From positions 1 to 24,904 of IMG/VR virus record IMGVR_UViG_3300017971_000733: a stretch of 24,904 nt of DNA, one strand, 5' to 3'. The translations under genes were made by a program, and so were the position numbers. Of the stretch, positions 7,536-14,301 are shown piece after piece. Below the pieces are notes generated by a model. The model made no database searches and was not told where the DNA came from. It saw only the letters and a list, made by a program, of their open reading frames with translations. The DNA comes from a virus. How positions within the stretch are numbered: position 1 is the first letter of the stretch; every line of letters starts with the position of its first letter.

Positions 7536-8817
7536 ATATCAAGCCAAGATAGAAGGGGTAAGAGCTGAAGGGCTTGCGATTATTGATAAAGCCAGAGATG
7601 AAAAGAGGGATGCCACTGAGGAAGAAAATACAAAGCTGGAAGAGTTGATAGGGCGCAAGAGTAAACTGGAACGAGAGCGTGACCAGTATGTGCAGCTTAA
7701 AGGGTTACAGCCGGAGATTGAGGCTATGAAAAAGGAGCCCACCAAGGTTGACCCGGAGGAATCTCATGAGACAACGGGATTCAGGAGCTTCGGTGAGCAG
7801 TTGATGGCAGTGATTGATGCTGCAAAGGCTGGCGGAAAGGTTGACCCAAGGCTTACCCAGCGAGCAACTGGGCTGAATGAGGCGATAGGCTCCGAGGGTG
7901 GCTTTTTGGTACAGACCGATTTCGCAACCGAGCTATTAAAGCGAGCCTATGAGACCGGGGTTCTGGCTAACCGCTGCCGGAGAATTCCTATCAGCGCCAA
8001 TGCCAATGGCATTAAGATTAACGGTATTGATGAGAGTTCGCGGGCAACAGGGTCTCGCTGGGGCGGAGTACAGGCATATTGGCTGGCAGAAGCAGGAAGC
8101 AAAACTGAAAGCAAGCCGAAGTTCCGCAAGATTGAATTAGAACTCAACAAGCTGATAGGACTTTGCTATGCCACCGATGAACTTTTACAGGACACGGCAG
8201 CATTGGAGTCAATAATCGGTCAGGCTTTCAGCGAAGAGTTCGGGTTCATGATTGACGATGCTATTATCAATGGCACAGGTGCAGGACAGCCCTTGGGCGT
8301 TCTGAGTTCAGGTTGTCTGGTGACTGTTTCCAAGGAAGCAGGACAGCCAGCAGCCACCATTCTGGCTGAGAATGTTATAAAGATGTGGGCGAGAATGTGG
8401 AGCAGGAGCCGTCCGAATGGAGTTTGGTTCATCAACCAGAATATAGAGCCCCAGCTTCACACCATGAGCCTATCGGTAGGAACCGGTGGAATACCAGTCT
8501 ATATGCCAGCCAACGGATTGTCCGATTCGCCTTATGCCCGGTTGATGGGCAGGCCAGTTATCCCCATCGAGCAGTGCCAGACTTTAGGCACTCTGGGCGA
8601 TATAATTCTGGCTGATCTGAGTCAGTATGTGCTGGCAGACAAGGGCGGAATACAGACAGCTTCATCTATTCATGTCAACTTCAAATATGATGAGAGCGTG
8701 TTCCGTTTCGTCTATCGAGTGGATGGGCAACCGATATGGAATTCAGCATTGACCCCATACAAGGGCGGTGCTGGTAGCACCCTGAGTCCATTCGTAGTCC
8801 TGGAATCCAGGAGCTGA
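7519..8817 (+). CDS. Major capsid protein, HK97 fold
   Basis: A 432-residue protein. The first 60 or so residues are a charged coiled coil (EENTKLEELIGRKSKLERER), the delta-domain scaffold removed by the protease. The HK97 core follows: GSEGGFLVQTDFATELL, the DDAIINGTGAGQPLGVL block, an MWSRSRPNGVWFINQ helix, PYARLMGRPVIP, and the closing YVLADKGG...YDESVFRFVYRVDGQPIW. Several hundred copies form the icosahedral head. AAGGAGG precedes ATG 7519 even though this lies inside the protease gene, which fits high expression. A strong hairpin follows directly after the stop. Length and motif order are normal. Confidence 0.96.
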   Translation: MEKYLEYQAKIEGVRAEGLAIIDKARDEKRDATEEENTKLEELIGRKSKLERERDQYVQLKGLQPEIEAMKKEPTKVDPEESHETTGFRSFGEQLMAVIDAAKAGGKVDPRLTQRATGLNEAIGSEGGFLVQTDFATELLKRAYETGVLANRCRRIPISANANGIKINGIDESSRATGSRWGGVQAYWLAEAGSKTESKPKFRKIELELNKLIGLCYATDELLQDTAALESIIGQAFSEEFGFMIDDAIINGTGAGQPLGVLSSGCLVTVSKEAGQPAATILAENVIKMWARMWSRSRPNGVWFINQNIEPQLHTMSLSVGTGGIPVYMPANGLSDSPYARLMGRPVIPIEQCQTLGTLGDIILADLSQYVLADKGGIQTASSIHVNFKYDESVFRFVYRVDGQPIWNSALTPYKGGAGSTLSPFVVLESRS

Positions 8818-8844
8818 GTTTAAGGGGGGCAACCCCCTTTACTC
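8816..8844 (+). terminator. Strong hairpin after the capsid gene
   Basis: AAGGGGG (8822-8828) pairs with CCCCCTT (8833-8839) around a GCAA tetraloop. GAGT (8816-8819) and ACTC (8841-8844) extend the stem past a small internal loop, with the capsid stop codon at the base. No T run follows, so it is more likely an mRNA 3' stabiliser or partial terminator than a full stop. Confidence 0.55.
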
Positions 8845-8868
8845 AAAAATAAATCAAGGAGGTAAAAA

Positions 8869-9345
8869 GTGGATATTTGTTTACCAGAAGTAACAAAAAT
8901 AGTGGAGGCTATCGCACCGCAGGCGGGAGGTGCTATTACGGGTGATTATGTGTCGCTGAAGAATGCACATAAAGCTTACGTGGTTGTGCATATCACTCAG
9001 GGAAATGCTGCGACAGTAGCAATAACCATTGAGCAGGCGACAGCCGTTGCCCCAACTGGCAGCAAGGCAATTACTGTCAGCGTCCCAATCTGGGCAAATG
9101 AGGATTGTGCTGCATCTGATGCCTTGGTGCGTCAAACCGATGCTGTATCCTTCACGACTTCGGCAGCAGTCAAGCACAAGATAATCGTATTCCAGATTGA
9201 CCCATCGACCTTTGACCTGGCCAATGGGTTTGACTGCCTAACGGTCAAAACTGGTGCTTCGGATGTCGCTAATATCACCGAGGCAGCTTACTATTTATGT
9301 GAGCGATACCAGCAGGCCACACCGCCATCAGCCATAATTGACTGA
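8869..9345 (+). CDS. Small beta-rich structural protein, decoration candidate 1
   Basis: A 158-residue protein started by GTG at 8869, behind AGGAGGTAAAAA. It is rich in Ala, Val, Thr and Ile in alternating patterns (AYVVVHITQ, ATVAITIEQ, KAITVSVPIW, HKIIVFQID) that predict a beta sandwich. It ends with a YYLCERYQQ segment and has no signal or membrane segment. The position directly after the capsid gene, with a strong ribosome site and a hairpin on both sides, points to an abundant virion component such as a head decoration or cement protein. No named family is recognised, and a head-fibre or tail role remains possible. Confidence 0.7.
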   Translation: MDICLPEVTKIVEAIAPQAGGAITGDYVSLKNAHKAYVVVHITQGNAATVAITIEQATAVAPTGSKAITVSVPIWANEDCAASDALVRQTDAVSFTTSAAVKHKIIVFQIDPSTFDLANGFDCLTVKTGASDVANITEAAYYLCERYQQATPPSAIID

Positions 9346-9356
9346 TAAAAAGCCTA

Positions 9357-9378
9357 TGGGGGCGGGCTAAAGCCCCCA
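9357..9378 (+). terminator. Hairpin between decoration candidates 1 and 2
   Basis: TGGGGGC (9357-9363) pairs with GCCCCCA (9372-9378), seven base pairs around an eight-base loop. An alternative GGGC/GCCC pairing exists inside. AAATAATTT follows, not a clean T run, and the next ribosome site comes directly after. It resembles the hairpins at 8816 and 9870. Confidence 0.5.
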
Positions 9379-9401
9379 AAATAATTTCAGGAGGTAAAAG
9401 T

Positions 9402-9860
9402 ATGAGCGACTATATCGCAGGAAAGGCATTAAGGAAGCTTCTTTTAGGAAAGAAGGTTGAACGAGCCACCGCTACTTTGCCACAGGGAACGGCTGCTGCC
9501 ATATTCAATATTCTGGGAGGTCGAGTGGCTATTACGAAAATTGTGGGCGAGGTTACCACAATCTTGGGAGCCGTAGGCAATATGAAGTTGACTGGCAATC
9601 CTACTACGGGTACATCTGTTGACCTTTGTGCCGTTGTAGCTGCCGGCACCAAGGAGGCTGGTACTTTACTCGGCATAACAGGGACATTCGCTGATGCTAT
9701 GCTTGCTGCAAATGCGGGAGCATTAGAAGCACAAATTAAGGATGTGATTTTACCAGTAGGCACCCTTGACCTGGATTTAAGCGGTAGTAGCACAGGTTCC
9801 GTTAAATGGACGTTATTCTACATCCCTATTGATGACGGAGCTTATGTAGAGGCGGCATAA
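9402..9860 (+). CDS. Small Ala/Gly-rich structural protein, decoration candidate 2
   Basis: A 152-residue protein behind CAGGAGGTAAAAGT. A basic N-terminus (GKALRKLLLGKKVER) is followed by a low-complexity Ala/Gly/Thr-rich body with many short hydrophobic strands, ending in a strand pair SVKWTLFYIPIDD. It contains no catalytic motif. It is flanked by hairpins on both sides and has a strong ribosome site, as do its neighbours, so it should be made in quantity as a virion protein. The most likely role is head decoration or stabilisation. The family is not recognised; function is inferred from position and composition. Confidence 0.68.
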   Translation: MSDYIAGKALRKLLLGKKVERATATLPQGTAAAIFNILGGRVAITKIVGEVTTILGAVGNMKLTGNPTTGTSVDLCAVVAAGTKEAGTLLGITGTFADAMLAANAGALEAQIKDVILPVGTLDLDLSGSSTGSVKWTLFYIPIDDGAYVEAA

Positions 9861-9869
9861 TAAATTTAG

Positions 9870-9892
9870 AGGGGTGGGATTATCCCACCCCT
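9870..9892 (+). terminator. Ten-base-pair hairpin between decoration candidates 2 and 3
   Basis: AGGGGTGGGA (9870-9879) pairs perfectly with TCCCACCCCT (9883-9892) around a TTA loop. TTCTCC follows rather than a T run, and the next AGGAGG begins within 10 bases. It is too stable to be chance in this composition. A partial terminator or an RNA-protecting stem are both possible. Confidence 0.55.
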
Positions 9893-9908
9893 TCTCCAGG
9901 AGGTAAAT

Positions 9909-10277
9909 ATGGCAGGATCAGCAATGGTCTTTACAGAAATACGACATTCCAGTGTCAAGAAAATCAAGGCTGCCTGGACAAGCGATAATGGTACTGGTGC
10001 TGTTAGCGGCACAACGACCTATCCTTATAATGGGAGATTGATTGGTGCGATTACCGTGCCTGATGGCGTGGCAGCCCCTAGCCCCAATTACGACATTGCC
10101 GTGAACGATGATGATTCGGTAGATGTGGCTTTGGGGGCATTGGCAAATAGGAGCGATGCGAATACGGAATACGTGGCTGAAGCATCAATGGCGGGCGTGG
10201 CTAATAGTAAATTAACCATTGCCATCACTGCTGCGGGAAATAGCAAGCAGGGCACGGTTTATCTGTATATAAGATGA
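9909..10277 (+). CDS. Small beta-rich structural protein, decoration candidate 3
   Basis: A 122-residue protein behind CAGGAGGTAAAT. It has short predicted strands (VKKIKAAWTSD, RLIGAITVPDG, SVDVALGAL, SKLTIAITAAG, GTVYLYIR) and loops rich in Asn and Asp, like a compact beta barrel or sandwich. Segments such as IKAAWTSD...GRLIGAITVPDG resemble small phage structural proteins encoded between capsid and connector genes. It has no catalytic motif. Its stop overlaps the next small gene as ATGA. It is a likely virion protein, attached to the head or at the neck; the family is not recognised. Confidence 0.68.
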   Translation: MAGSAMVFTEIRHSSVKKIKAAWTSDNGTGAVSGTTTYPYNGRLIGAITVPDGVAAPSPNYDIAVNDDDSVDVALGALANRSDANTEYVAEASMAGVANSKLTIAITAAGNSKQGTVYLYIR

Positions 10278-10420
10278 GTGAAGTCGAAATAGAAATGGCT
10301 ATCAGGGAAGCACCTGAGAATGCCATGATTAAGAGGAAAAGGAAACATGTTAAAGCTAAAGACAGCGCCAAGCGTAGAACCCGTAAGTCTGGCCGAGGCA
10401 AAGGCACATCTGAGGATTGA
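10274..10420 (+). CDS. Possible 48-residue highly basic protein
   Basis: ATG 10274 overlaps the upstream stop as ATGA and the frame runs to TGA 10418-10420. The product has an acidic start (SEVEIEMAIREAPENAMI), then a run of Lys and Arg (KRKRKHVKAK, KRRTRKSGRGKG). It overlaps the connector gene by 74 bases in another frame, which is long for this genome. In favour are the coupling and the clear charge segregation. Against is that the same bases encode the well-conserved connector N-terminus. If real, it may bind DNA or the capsid inner surface. Confidence 0.4.
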   Translation: MSEVEIEMAIREAPENAMIKRKRKHVKAKDSAKRRTRKSGRGKGTSED

Positions 10421-11279
10421 TTCAGTTAGCTTTGCTGAGGATATAACGACGGAGCAAAGCATTGTGCCTGGCAGTCATGGTGTTGCCGCTGACTATTCAC
10501 TAGAAGGGGCATCTATTGACGTACTCGGCTATTCTGTTTTAGTAAACTTGGATGCTGGGGCGTGTGGGGCTGATGCAACTATAGATGTGAAAATCCAGGA
10601 TAGCGATGACGAAATCACCTGGGCAGATGTGGAATCCTTCACTCAAGTAACCGAGGCGAATGATAATGCCATCCATGAGAAGGAATATACCGGGGTAAAG
10701 CATTATTTAAGAGTCGTGGTGACTGTGGCTACCGCTGCATGTGAATTTGGGGTTTCAATAATAAAAGATGCCTCGACAGCGGTGGAAGATGATCTACTGG
10801 AATCGCTTATTACTGCCGCACGGCAATACGCTGAGGACTTTCAGAGGCGAGCATATATAACGCAGACGTGGGAGTTATGGCTGGATAAATGGCCCGACAA
10901 GGATTATATTCAGATACCGCTGCCGCCATTACAGTCAACCGATTTTTCTATCAAATATTACGATACAGACGATACAGAGCATACCTTTAGCTCGGATGAC
11001 TATTTTATTGATTCAGATAGCGAGCCAGGCAGGGTAGTTCTTAATTATGGAGAGGTATGGCCATCCATGACTCTGAGGCCAGCAAACGGTATATGCGTGA
11101 CATTCAAGGCTGGCTATGGCGACGCAGCCCCAGATGTTCCCAAGAAGGTTAAACAGGCGATGCTTCTGCTTATTGCCGGGTGGTATGAAAACAGGGAATC
11201 ATATCATGCTGCTGGGGGAATACCCAAAGAGGCTCCATTCGCTGTTAATGCTTTACTCTGGCAGGATAGGTGTTTCTAA
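10347..11279 (+). CDS. Head-tail connector (gp6-like) with an inserted beta domain
   Basis: A 310-residue protein. Residues 1-25 (KLKTAPSVEPVSLAEAKAHL) and 147-310 (DDLLESLITAARQYAEDF..., TQTWELWLDKWP, a gp6-type C-terminus with KQAMLLLIAGWYENRE) together match the gp6-like connector that forms a ring under the portal. Residues about 27-143 are extra: a beta-rich block with VKIQDSDDEITWADV, FTQVTEANDNA and HYLRVVVTVATAA. This resembles a stand-alone phage structural domain often found near capsid genes. The connector is normally one helical unit of 100-200 residues, so this looks like a domain insertion. GGAAA precedes ATG 10347. Confidence 0.85.
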   Translation: MLKLKTAPSVEPVSLAEAKAHLRIDSVSFAEDITTEQSIVPGSHGVAADYSLEGASIDVLGYSVLVNLDAGACGADATIDVKIQDSDDEITWADVESFTQVTEANDNAIHEKEYTGVKHYLRVVVTVATAACEFGVSIIKDASTAVEDDLLESLITAARQYAEDFQRRAYITQTWELWLDKWPDKDYIQIPLPPLQSTDFSIKYYDTDDTEHTFSSDDYFIDSDSEPGRVVLNYGEVWPSMTLRPANGICVTFKAGYGDAAPDVPKKVKQAMLLLIAGWYENRESYHAAGGIPKEAPFAVNALLWQDRCF

Positions 11280-11599
11280 TGAGGTCTGGACTTTTGCGGC
11301 ACAGGTTGACAATACAAATACCGAGCAAGTCCAAAAATGACTTTGGCGAATGGGTGGAATCATGGAATGATTGGGCTACTATCTGGGGAAGCATAGAGCC
11401 TAATCTTGGTAAACGATACTTTGAGGCAAAGCAGGCTAATAGTGAAGTCCAGGGATTGATACGGATTCGATACAGAACGGGTGTAAAGCCCACTATGCGG
11501 GTGAAATTTGGAGACCGGATATTCAAGGTTATCTCCATAGTCCACCCATTTGAGAAGAGGCAAGAATTGCATATTCTATACAAAGAGGCATTGGATTAA
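11279..11599 (+). CDS. Head closure / head-tail adaptor protein
   Basis: I place the start at ATG 11279, in a TAATG overlap with the connector gene. GTG 11270 would add only three residues. The 106-residue product has the family opening MRSGLLRHRLTIQ and the block WATIWGSIEPNLGKRYFEA, then strands ending in FGDRIFKVISIVHPFEK and LHILYKEAL. Proteins of this SPP1 gp16 / head-closure type bind below the connector ring and plug the DNA channel. Its stop overlaps the next start as TAATG. Length and motifs are typical. Confidence 0.88.
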   Translation: MRSGLLRHRLTIQIPSKSKNDFGEWVESWNDWATIWGSIEPNLGKRYFEAKQANSEVQGLIRIRYRTGVKPTMRVKFGDRIFKVISIVHPFEKRQELHILYKEALD

Positions 11600-11997
11600 T
11601 GGGCAACATAACTTTCAAGATAGAGGGTATCATGGAGACAGTTAAAGTCTTAGATGAGATATCAAATTCCCTGAAGGGCAAGGCAATGGACAAGACTTTG
11701 TTAAAAGAGGCAGAGATAATCGCCGAGGATGCCAGAGATAGAGCCCCTTTAGGTCCCACAGGAAACTTGAAACGGTCACTCCATGCAAAGATGCTGGATG
11801 AAAAGACAAGGTTTCCACATGTAGCAATAGCGGCAGTGGATAGGAAGATAGCTCCACATGCTTGGATAATTGAATTTGGTTCAAGTAGGGCGCCAGCTCA
11901 CCCATATCTTCGGCCAGCTATCGACGCTCACGCCAATAAGGTTATAGGTAATATCAAAAATGAGACTAAGAAATTAGTTGAAGGAGCTGCAAAGTAA
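11599..11997 (+). CDS. HK97 gp10-like neck / tail completion protein
   Basis: A 132-residue protein with the HK97-gp10 family signature: an N-terminal helical stretch (VKVLDEISNSL), then EDARDRAPLGPTGNLKRSLHAK and a closing HAWIIEFGSSRAPAHPYLRPAIDA block. Members of this family act at the head-tail neck or in tail completion. It is coupled by TAATG to the gene before it. After it the operon is interrupted by the HNH moron at 12048, and the tail terminator gene follows only after that insertion. In related phages gp10-like and tail terminator genes are normally adjacent. Confidence 0.9.
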   Translation: MGNITFKIEGIMETVKVLDEISNSLKGKAMDKTLLKEAEIIAEDARDRAPLGPTGNLKRSLHAKMLDEKTRFPHVAIAAVDRKIAPHAWIIEFGSSRAPAHPYLRPAIDAHANKVIGNIKNETKKLVEGAAK

Positions 11998-12012
11998 AGT
12001 TAACCAATGCTA

Positions 12013-12041
12013 TTGTAAGTCGAGGTTGGAACTGATATAAT
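12013..12041 (+). promoter_or_regulatory. Sigma-70 promoter of the HNH moron
   Basis: TTGTAA (12013-12018), 17 bases, then TATAAT (12036-12041), which is preceded by TGA and so forms an extended -10 element. The ATG of the HNH gene lies 6 bases after the -10 box, so the transcript should start at or next to the start codon. Confidence 0.75.
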
Positions 12042-12047
12042 AAAGCT

Positions 12048-12665
12048 ATGTTAAATGATTTGACAGGCAGAATATTTGGAAGACTTACAGTTACTGAAAT
12101 GGCTCCCAGGACACAGAAAAAGACCTTTTGGGTTTGCCAATGTGATTGTGGGCAAATAGCAATAGTAAGGAGTGATGCATTGCTTGAAGGTAAAACTACC
12201 TCTTGCGGATGTCTAAAAAGGGAGCAGGATAGAATTAATCTTATTAAAGCTCATAAACATAAGATGGCAGGCACTCGTTTGTATCATATATGGCAGGACA
12301 TGAAGAAGCGGTGTTGCAATCCTCATGTTCATCGTTATGAGCGATATGGTGGTAGGGGTATTCAAATTTGCAAAGCTTGGCTTGAAGATTTTAGACCGTT
12401 TATGCAATGGGCATTGGCAAATGGATATACTGATAGCCTGATGATTGATAGAATTGATAACGATGGAGATTATAAACCTGATAATTGCCGATGGATAATA
12501 AATAAAGCCCAATGTAATAACCGAATATCATGTATAATGATTACAGCAAAGGGGAAAACACAAAGCCTTATGGCATGGTGTGAAGAATTGGGTCTAAGTT
12601 ATTCAATGATGAAATCGAGGTATCAAAGAGGACAGCCTTATCTCCATCTACTTGAAGCTAGTTAA
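12048..12665 (+). CDS. HNH-type homing-endonuclease-like moron protein
   Basis: A 205-residue protein in three parts. Residues 1-60 hold a Cys cluster (Cys30, Cys32, Cys34, Cys53, Cys55) that could bind zinc. The nuclease block contains RLYHIWQDMKKRCCNP, YGGRGIQIC, and DRIDNDGDYKPDNCRW (Asp134 to Trp149), typical of phage free-standing HNH proteins. The C-terminus (MAWCEELGLSYSMMKSRYQRG) reads as a helix-turn-helix. It is more AT-rich than its neighbours, has its own promoter and is followed by a strong terminator, so it is a self-contained insert. No Shine-Dalgarno site precedes ATG 12048, and with the promoter this close the mRNA is probably leaderless. It interrupts no gene and lies in no visible intron. 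Confidence 0.85.
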   Translation: MLNDLTGRIFGRLTVTEMAPRTQKKTFWVCQCDCGQIAIVRSDALLEGKTTSCGCLKREQDRINLIKAHKHKMAGTRLYHIWQDMKKRCCNPHVHRYERYGGRGIQICKAWLEDFRPFMQWALANGYTDSLMIDRIDNDGDYKPDNCRWIINKAQCNNRISCIMITAKGKTQSLMAWCEELGLSYSMMKSRYQRGQPYLHLLEAS

Positions 12666-12689
12666 AATCATAGTCAAGTTTAGCAATGA

Positions 12690-12719
12690 AACCTCTCAGG
12701 AATGGGAGGTTTTTTATTG
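12690..12719 (+). terminator. Intrinsic terminator after the HNH moron
   Basis: AACCTCTC (12690-12697) pairs with GGGAGGTT (12704-12711), eight pairs including one wobble, around a six-base loop, followed by a T run and ATT. It closes the HNH transcription unit. It lies 10-40 bases before the tail terminator gene, so late transcription has to read through it. Confidence 0.8.
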
Positions 12720-12728
12720 GAGAGAAAG

Positions 12729-13127
12729 ATGCAGATAGAACAGGCAATTTTGAAAGAGCTATTGGCGGATAGCGGAGTAACCGATTTAATCGGAGAAAGA
12801 ATATATTATGTCAAAGCTCCACAAGATGTGGGGAAACCCTATATAGTCTTTTTCAAGGCTTCAGCACCGCGGGAATACTCTCATGACGGGGCTTCAGAAC
12901 TGGCACGGCCAAGATTTCAATTTTCCTGTTTTGCCACAACCTATTATGAGGCAAAGCAGATAGCGGAGGCAATAAGGGCAGCGATAGAAGCCTTCAGTGG
13001 AACGATGGGGGGGGATGGTGGAGTCGAAGTAGGTTCATGCTTTTGCCTGAACGAGAGCGACATATATGAGGACGATACACGGCTATTCCATATTGCGGTC
13101 GATTATTTAATTTGGCACAAAGAATAG
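12729..13127 (+). CDS. Tail terminator / completion protein, DUF3168 type
   Basis: I set the start at ATG 12729 (MQIEQAILKEL), preceded by GGAGAG. The longer frame from 12702 would start inside the terminator stem. The 132-residue protein has the DUF3168 / gp17-like pattern: AILKELLADSGVTDLIGERIYYV, PQDVGKPYIVFFKAS, RPRFQFSCFATTYYEAKQIAEAIRAAIEAF, and a C-terminal strand FHIAVDYLIW. Such proteins form the ring that ends tail tube growth and joins tail to head. It lies between connector genes and the major tail protein, as expected. Confidence 0.9.
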   Translation: MQIEQAILKELLADSGVTDLIGERIYYVKAPQDVGKPYIVFFKASAPREYSHDGASELARPRFQFSCFATTYYEAKQIAEAIRAAIEAFSGTMGGDGGVEVGSCFCLNESDIYEDDTRLFHIAVDYLIWHKE

Positions 13128-13147
13128 CAGTTTATAACCATATTTGC

Positions 13148-13175
13148 AGGGGGCTTGAAGGCTCCCTTTTTTATT
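13148..13175 (+). terminator. Intrinsic terminator just before the major tail protein gene
   Basis: AGGGGGC (13148-13154) pairs with GCTCCCT (13161-13167), with one wobble, around a six-base loop, followed by TTTTTTATT. The major tail protein ribosome site (AGGAGG) starts about 10 bases later with no room for a new promoter. The gene must be expressed by read-through or antitermination, or after RNA processing. Confidence 0.75.
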
Positions 13176-13191
13176 AAATAAGGAGGTAAAA

Positions 13192-13905
13192 ATGACAACA
13201 GAAGCGAAATCAGCATTTGGAACAACCCTAAAGAAAGGGGCGACAGCTATCGCCGAGCTTACAAATATCGGCGGGCCGACATTATCGGCAGACACGATTG
13301 AGGCGACGAGCCACGATTCAGCAGACGGTTATCGTGAGTTCCTCCAAGGACTGAGAGATGGAGGCGAGATAAGCATCGAGGGGAACTTTATCCCTGGTAA
13401 TGCCGGGCAGGCGGCTCTGGTGACCGACATTAATGACGGCTCATTGGATGAGTATACGATAACTTTCCCGGCAGCTATGGCGACCACATGGACATTTGAT
13501 GCTATCGTGACGGCTTTTGAGAGCAGCTCACCGTTTGATGACAAAGCCAGTTTTACTGCTACCCTGAAGGTAAGCGGGAAACCTGTTCTGGGCGTAACTT
13601 ATGCTACCGGACCAACCGATATTGTGGTAACCGGTGATGTATCTGGTGCATTGACAGAAGTTCCCACTTATGCTGCTGGGGTTTATACCTACACTATTGA
13701 TGGCTCTGCGGATAATACTGTCACGGTAACGGTTACTGCTGCTGGTGCTGATGAAATCACGGTGAATGGAAGTGCTGTAGAATCGGGCGTGCCTTCAAGT
13801 GCCATCAGCCTGACGTCGGGCGAGATCACCACGCTGACGATAGTGGTCAAAGAGGACAACAAGGTTTCCAAGACTTACACCATCTATGTAAGCGATGGTC
13901 TGTGA
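13192..13905 (+). CDS. Major tail protein with C-terminal Ig/cadherin-like domain
   Basis: A 237-residue protein behind TAAGGAGGTAAAA. Residues 1 to about 135 are the tail-tube domain: GTTLKKG, LTNIGGPTLSADTIEATSHDS, YREFLQGLRDGGEISIEGNF, then DEYTITFPAAMATTWTFDAIVTAFE and FTATLKVSGKP. This polymerises as hexameric rings into the tail tube. Residues about 140-237 form a second domain with cadherin-like beta-sandwich features (TYTIDGSADNTVTVTVTAAG, LTSGEITTLTIVVKEDNK, TYTIYVSDG), which would project from the tube surface and may help weak adhesion to host or glycans. A hairpin follows the stop. Confidence 0.92.
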   Translation: MTTEAKSAFGTTLKKGATAIAELTNIGGPTLSADTIEATSHDSADGYREFLQGLRDGGEISIEGNFIPGNAGQAALVTDINDGSLDEYTITFPAAMATTWTFDAIVTAFESSSPFDDKASFTATLKVSGKPVLGVTYATGPTDIVVTGDVSGALTEVPTYAAGVYTYTIDGSADNTVTVTVTAAGADEITVNGSAVESGVPSSAISLTSGEITTLTIVVKEDNKVSKTYTIYVSDGL

Positions 13906-13919
13906 GAATAAAAGAAAGG

Positions 13920-13941
13920 GCGGATGGGGAAACCTATCCGC
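13920..13941 (+). terminator. Hairpin after the major tail protein gene
   Basis: GCGGAT (13920-13925) pairs with ATCCGC (13936-13941), with two further G-C pairs possible inside past a bulged T. No T run follows. It is weaker than the other intergenic hairpins of this operon but placed in the same way, between a stop codon and an AGGAGG site. Confidence 0.4.
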
Positions 13942-13962
13942 TCATTCTATTAGGAGGGCTTT

Positions 13963-14301
13963 ATGCCAGATAAGGTAAGACCAGGAATCCCGATAAAACT
14001 AGACAAAGAGCGTCATCTTTTGATGGACCTCAATGCCATGGTGGCATTCGAGGAAGCAACCGGCAAAAACATCATGCAGGGTATAGACGAAAAGAGTATG
14101 ACCGCTAAGGACTTCAGGGCTTTGCTGTGGTCTTGTTTGCTGCATGAAGACGAATCCCTGAAGCTCGACGATGTGGGCAAGATGATTCATGCCGGGAACA
14201 TGGGCGAGCTGTCCCAGAAAATCGCCAAGGCATGGGAAGTGGCGATTCCTGAAAGTGAAGGTGAAAGCCGCCCTTTAGCGCAAAACCCCTCAAATGGCTA
14301 G
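13963..14301 (+). CDS. Tail assembly chaperone, short form (G-like)
   Basis: A 112-residue protein behind AGGAGGGCTTT. It has the fold pattern of phage tail assembly chaperones: HLLMDLNAMVAFEEATGKNI, then KSMTAKDFRALLWSCLLHEDE and an acidic C-terminus. It coats the tape measure protein while the tail tube assembles and is absent from the virion. The gene follows the major tail protein, the standard place. Its last codons overlap a second frame, and a slippery heptamer at 14283-14289 lets some ribosomes continue into the T part. The zero-frame stop is the TAG at 14299-14301. Confidence 0.9.
   Translation: MPDKVRPGIPIKLDKERHLLMDLNAMVAFEEATGKNIMQGIDEKSMTAKDFRALLWSCLLHEDESLKLDDVGKMIHAGNMGELSQKIAKAWEVAIPESEGESRPLAQNPSNG

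Noticed and set aside
9410-9793. 127-residue minus-strand frame
   Set aside because: Antisense shadow of an Ala/Gly-rich structural gene, without ribosome site or family motif.
11998-12728. Group I intron or intein carrying the HNH gene
   Set aside because: Both neighbouring genes are complete and not parts of one protein, and no intron core structure is evident. It is a free-standing insert.
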